Assembly: GCA_029582155.1 (NCBI GenBank)
Contig: CM055897.1
Location: 2,835,001-2,899,000, forward strand
Length of the DNA: 64,000 nucleotides
From: Panopea generosa
Lineage: Eukaryota > Mollusca > Bivalvia > Adapedonta > Hiatellidae
Reading direction: 5' to 3'
Shown here: positions 61,456 to 64,000 of the stretch, in pieces
Layout of the letters: each line of letters opens with the position of its first letter
Numbering within the stretch: the stretch's first letter is position 1
The notes under the pieces: generated by a model
What the model was told of the DNA's origin: nothing
The model's database searches: none
The model's input: only the letters and a program-made list of their open reading frames with translations
Program-made: the position numbers and the translations under genes

Positions 61456-63095
61456 GGCCCATGGTTCCTCTTTGATCCTTACTTATGTTTTTAAAACGCT
61501 TGTATTGTGTAGCAAGTGAATAAACTATTGTTTAAATCCAAAGAAATTAATATGCTTATTAAACTTCTTTGTCTTCATATATCGGCCTCTGTTACAGTCA
61601 ACATGATGGGATGCCAATTTTACCAGACATGTAAACACATACTGCCAATCTAGGCTGAAACAAGCGCCAACGTTACCTCGATGAACATCACCGGTACGAC
61701 ACGTCTCGTCAATTACGAAGATAGATGGTATTTTTGACAAGAAAATTTGAATGTGAACATCGTATGAACTTATAATTATTAGCCGAGCAGGTCAAGAAAA
61801 CACAGACGTTGTGAGATCAGATGATTAGAAATGATTCAAGCGTCGGGTAAACCGAGGTGAAACCGATCAAATGCACTTACAAAGGAACTCATAAAATTGA
61901 GTTAGCGAGAGTACCACATTGGTCACGTGACCTTCCACCACAGACGAATGAAAATTAAAGAAAGATGAACCGTATGGAAAATAATTAACTTATTCAACCT
62001 AATGGATCTTGTGGCAGTTTAAATGGCTTAGTGACAAACAATGATAGATGTACGTTTTCAGTAATTTCCTGAAGTTAACTAATAAATATAAGTATTGCAC
62101 GTTTGGCGAATTGCACACTTCCATGCAATGTTCCAGCGTGTATGTGTTAGGTTTGTATTGCGTATAACATTTATTGGCTGATTTAATAATTACCCAATTA
62201 GTTTATCTAATCACGGAATATTGACTAGATAAATGTTCCCAATGCGTACATAGCAGTCCATGCAGTCGGCGCGGAGGCGTCAGAGATAATGTTGAAACAT
62301 TTGATAAGATTGTATTTGCCTGAATTATTGGACATCGAAGAGAGACGCTTGTTGCAGAACGATTAGAATTGATAAGAAGAACGATTGGTTCATATTAGAG
62401 TGATAAGGTAGTGCTTATGCCATAATGTTCCAGTGTTTGTGCGTTGTGGAATCGAGCTAACAATGATGCCATGTGACAAGATTCCCTACAAGATTAGAAT
62501 CCCCACAGATCCGTGCAGGGTTTCATAGCATGGGGTGATTCCAGTTTTCCCATAAATGCTAGGCAGAATCAATAAAACAAAGAAACATGATAGCTGGTAA
62601 TATTTTATTGCCATTTCCTATAATAATCACACTGTGAGCAAACGCTCGTTGGGTCATCTTGCAAATATGCAAATAAGCAAGGTCACAGGCCGGGCAAAAC
62701 GCGTCAGCTGTCCAGTTGAATTGCTCAATCATGTGACACCTGTTGCAACTCTCGAGGGTCATGGAAAATAACCATAGAGCACACATGGATTGGTATGTTA
62801 CGTTAAACTGTCATACATTATATTTCCCAATGTCGACGTAACATATAGTTCGGTCCACATGTATACTAGCTATATGGTTGAGAATAAACTTGATTTAGCT
62901 TGTTTTTTTAAACGAGACCATTAACTTTAAACATTACATTTTTGTTCCTAAAATTTGGCCAATTTTCAGTGAGCACGTAGAATATATTTTCATTCTGACA
63001 GCGTGTAGATAAAGAAATATACCACAAGAACATGGTACATTTTTGACAAATAGCTAAACGTAAAAACAATTTTAAATTTTTCAGAACATTCACTA
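61456..63095. other. Unassigned sequence
   Basis: ORFs at 61525-61740 (-) and 62559-62786 (-) contain several cysteines but no motif I can assign and no splice support. Confidence 0.45.
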
Positions 63096-63099
63096 CGTC

Positions 63100-63560
63100 T
63101 CAAGAGTATGAAACATTCATTACGTTACACTGGACCATCAAACCAGTAAATCAGATGTTGCCCTACTATCTCAACCAATACAATCGCTCAGATTTTTCAA
63201 AAAAGACCATACTATATTACATGACCGCCAGTAGATGCTGACCTACTATGTCAGCTAATGAAAACGCACATGAAAAAAAAAAGTAGATCAACTGTTGGAC
63301 AGTAATTATGTCACACCTACGAGATTATTATACATTCATTTCAGCACACCAGCAATACTTTGGACCAATTATAACGTCATAACAATCATTACGTCACACT
63401 AACAAGACTACAGAACAGTCATTAAGCCACATCAACAAGACGACATAACGTAAGAATATAGCACATGTAGCACGTCTCAACGCGATTGGAGAATATTTAT
63501 TACATCACACCGATAAGACGATGAAACCATTATTAAGTTTTTAAATCTGTATGTTAATTT
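63100..63560. repeat. Degenerate dispersed/tandem repeat region
   Basis: Loose repeats of the phrase CATTACGTCACACYAACAAGAC (at about 63115, 63387, 63420, 63492) at irregular spacing of about 25-35 bp or multiples, strongly eroded. Confidence 0.5.
63165..63262 (+). repeat. Host repeat copy C
   Basis: CAATCGCTCAGATTTTTCAA, CATGACCGCCAGTAGATGCT and GACCTACTATGTCAGCTAAT align with host copies A (39697) and B (42440 reversed). It is uninterrupted at the position where the foldback element sits in copy A, so it is a second empty-site paralogue. Confidence 0.65.
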
Positions 63561-63599
63561 GTTGTTTTTGTACATGTAGAGTGAAAATGGTTTCTTCCT

Positions 63600-63666
63600 T
63601 CCTGTTGGCGTCGAACAACCTATAATGTGTTGGTACGCCGTAAAACCCTATTTATTCATTCATTCC
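63600..63666 (+). mobile_element. Possible SINE 3' end with (ATTC)n tail
   Basis: GTTGGTACGCCGTAAAACCC followed by TATTTATTCATTCATTCC. The sequence CGTAAAACCC plus an ATTC tail is a common SINE ending in molluscs in my recollection. No head was identified. Confidence 0.4.
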
Positions 63667-64000
63667 ATTATTACGTCGCACCAACATTCATTTCGTCACA
63701 CAAACAAGACCATTCTTTCAAATCCCGCCCTTGACTTTCCTGAACCAACTTGCGGACAAGCACGCACAAATGATATCTTACAGAATAAAACTACAATTTT
63801 AGAAAAATAAAGACAAAAGTTAAAGGTGATTTAATACACGTATACGAAGAATGCTACTAGTTTTTACTGATATCAGCATCAGGTATATATATTCCGTGAA
63901 TTCACAAATATTCTCAAAAGTGAGTTTGGCTATACATGTATAAATAATTGTTCTCTCTAACGCAGACATCAACACGGCGGTTCTGACTGTTTATTTTCTC
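63667..64000. other. Unassigned sequence to window end
   Basis: Nothing recognised. Confidence 0.45.

Noticed and set aside
61525-61740. 71-codon cysteine-containing ORF on the minus strand
   Set aside because: Cysteine spacing fits no zinc-binding pattern I know, and there is no splice or conservation evidence.
62559-62786. 75-codon ORF with two CxxC motifs on the minus strand
   Set aside because: CNRC and CPAC suggest a zinc ribbon, but nothing around them fits a known fold and no other exon is visible nearby; kept as unassigned.

Overview
This is a eukaryotic, metazoan window: AT-rich, almost gene-free, with polyA-type signals, splice sites, tRNA-derived SINEs, 5'-truncated LINEs and very abundant tandem repeats. 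The tRNA-head/core SINEs and the (ATTC)n- and (ACAAC)n-type tails resemble those I know from molluscs, so a mollusc or another aquatic lophotrochozoan is my best guess. This is an inference; no marker gene proves it.

Genes: one convincing protein-coding gene is present, a PAR/CES-2-like bZIP transcription factor whose whole 260-codon reading frame lies in one exon (31023-31805, +). A plausible non-coding first exon ends at a good donor (30549), and a polyA signal lies at 32439. All other recognisable protein homology is debris: a seven-finger C2H2 relic (21010-21660, -), a hAT-type transposase relic (about 22330-22700, -), and three C-terminal LINE ORF2 fragments (28744-29515 +, 38490-39081 +, 55190-56112 -), plus two probable LINE 3' tails.

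Layout: 0-0.7 kb minisatellites; 1.2 and 4.8-5.1 kb two copies of one tRNA-SINE; 5.2-9.0 kb a 30-bp array with higher-order structure; 10.2-12 kb trinucleotide DNA; 13.3-15.65 kb a 27-bp array; 17.1-17.4 kb a MITE; 18.7-23.5 kb two inverted copies of a ~490-bp repeat bracketing the zinc-finger and hAT relics; 23.6-24.7 kb a G-quadruplex-rich 41/45-bp array; 25.6-27.3 kb a long CTA array; 28.7-29.95 kb LINE and SINE; 30.2-32.5 kb the bZIP gene; 35-39.1 kb several minisatellites, one split by a LINE, and a perfect 89-bp palindrome; 39.7-41 kb a foldback-type transposon inserted in another repeat; 43.4-44.1 kb a palindrome and a 38-bp array; 47.7-49.9 kb a ~51-bp array; 55.2-56.1 kb LINE; 60-61.5 kb triplet DNA and a 22-bp array; 63.1-63.7 kb degenerate repeats and a SINE tail. 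Roughly a quarter of the window is tandem repeat by my estimate.

No operon-like or pathway-level cooperation exists here. The most notable structures are the foldback element with a recognisable paralogous empty site, the 27-bp array whose variation is concentrated in two codon-sized slots, the tandem G4 array, and the long palindromes. All periods, copy numbers and identities were judged by eye.
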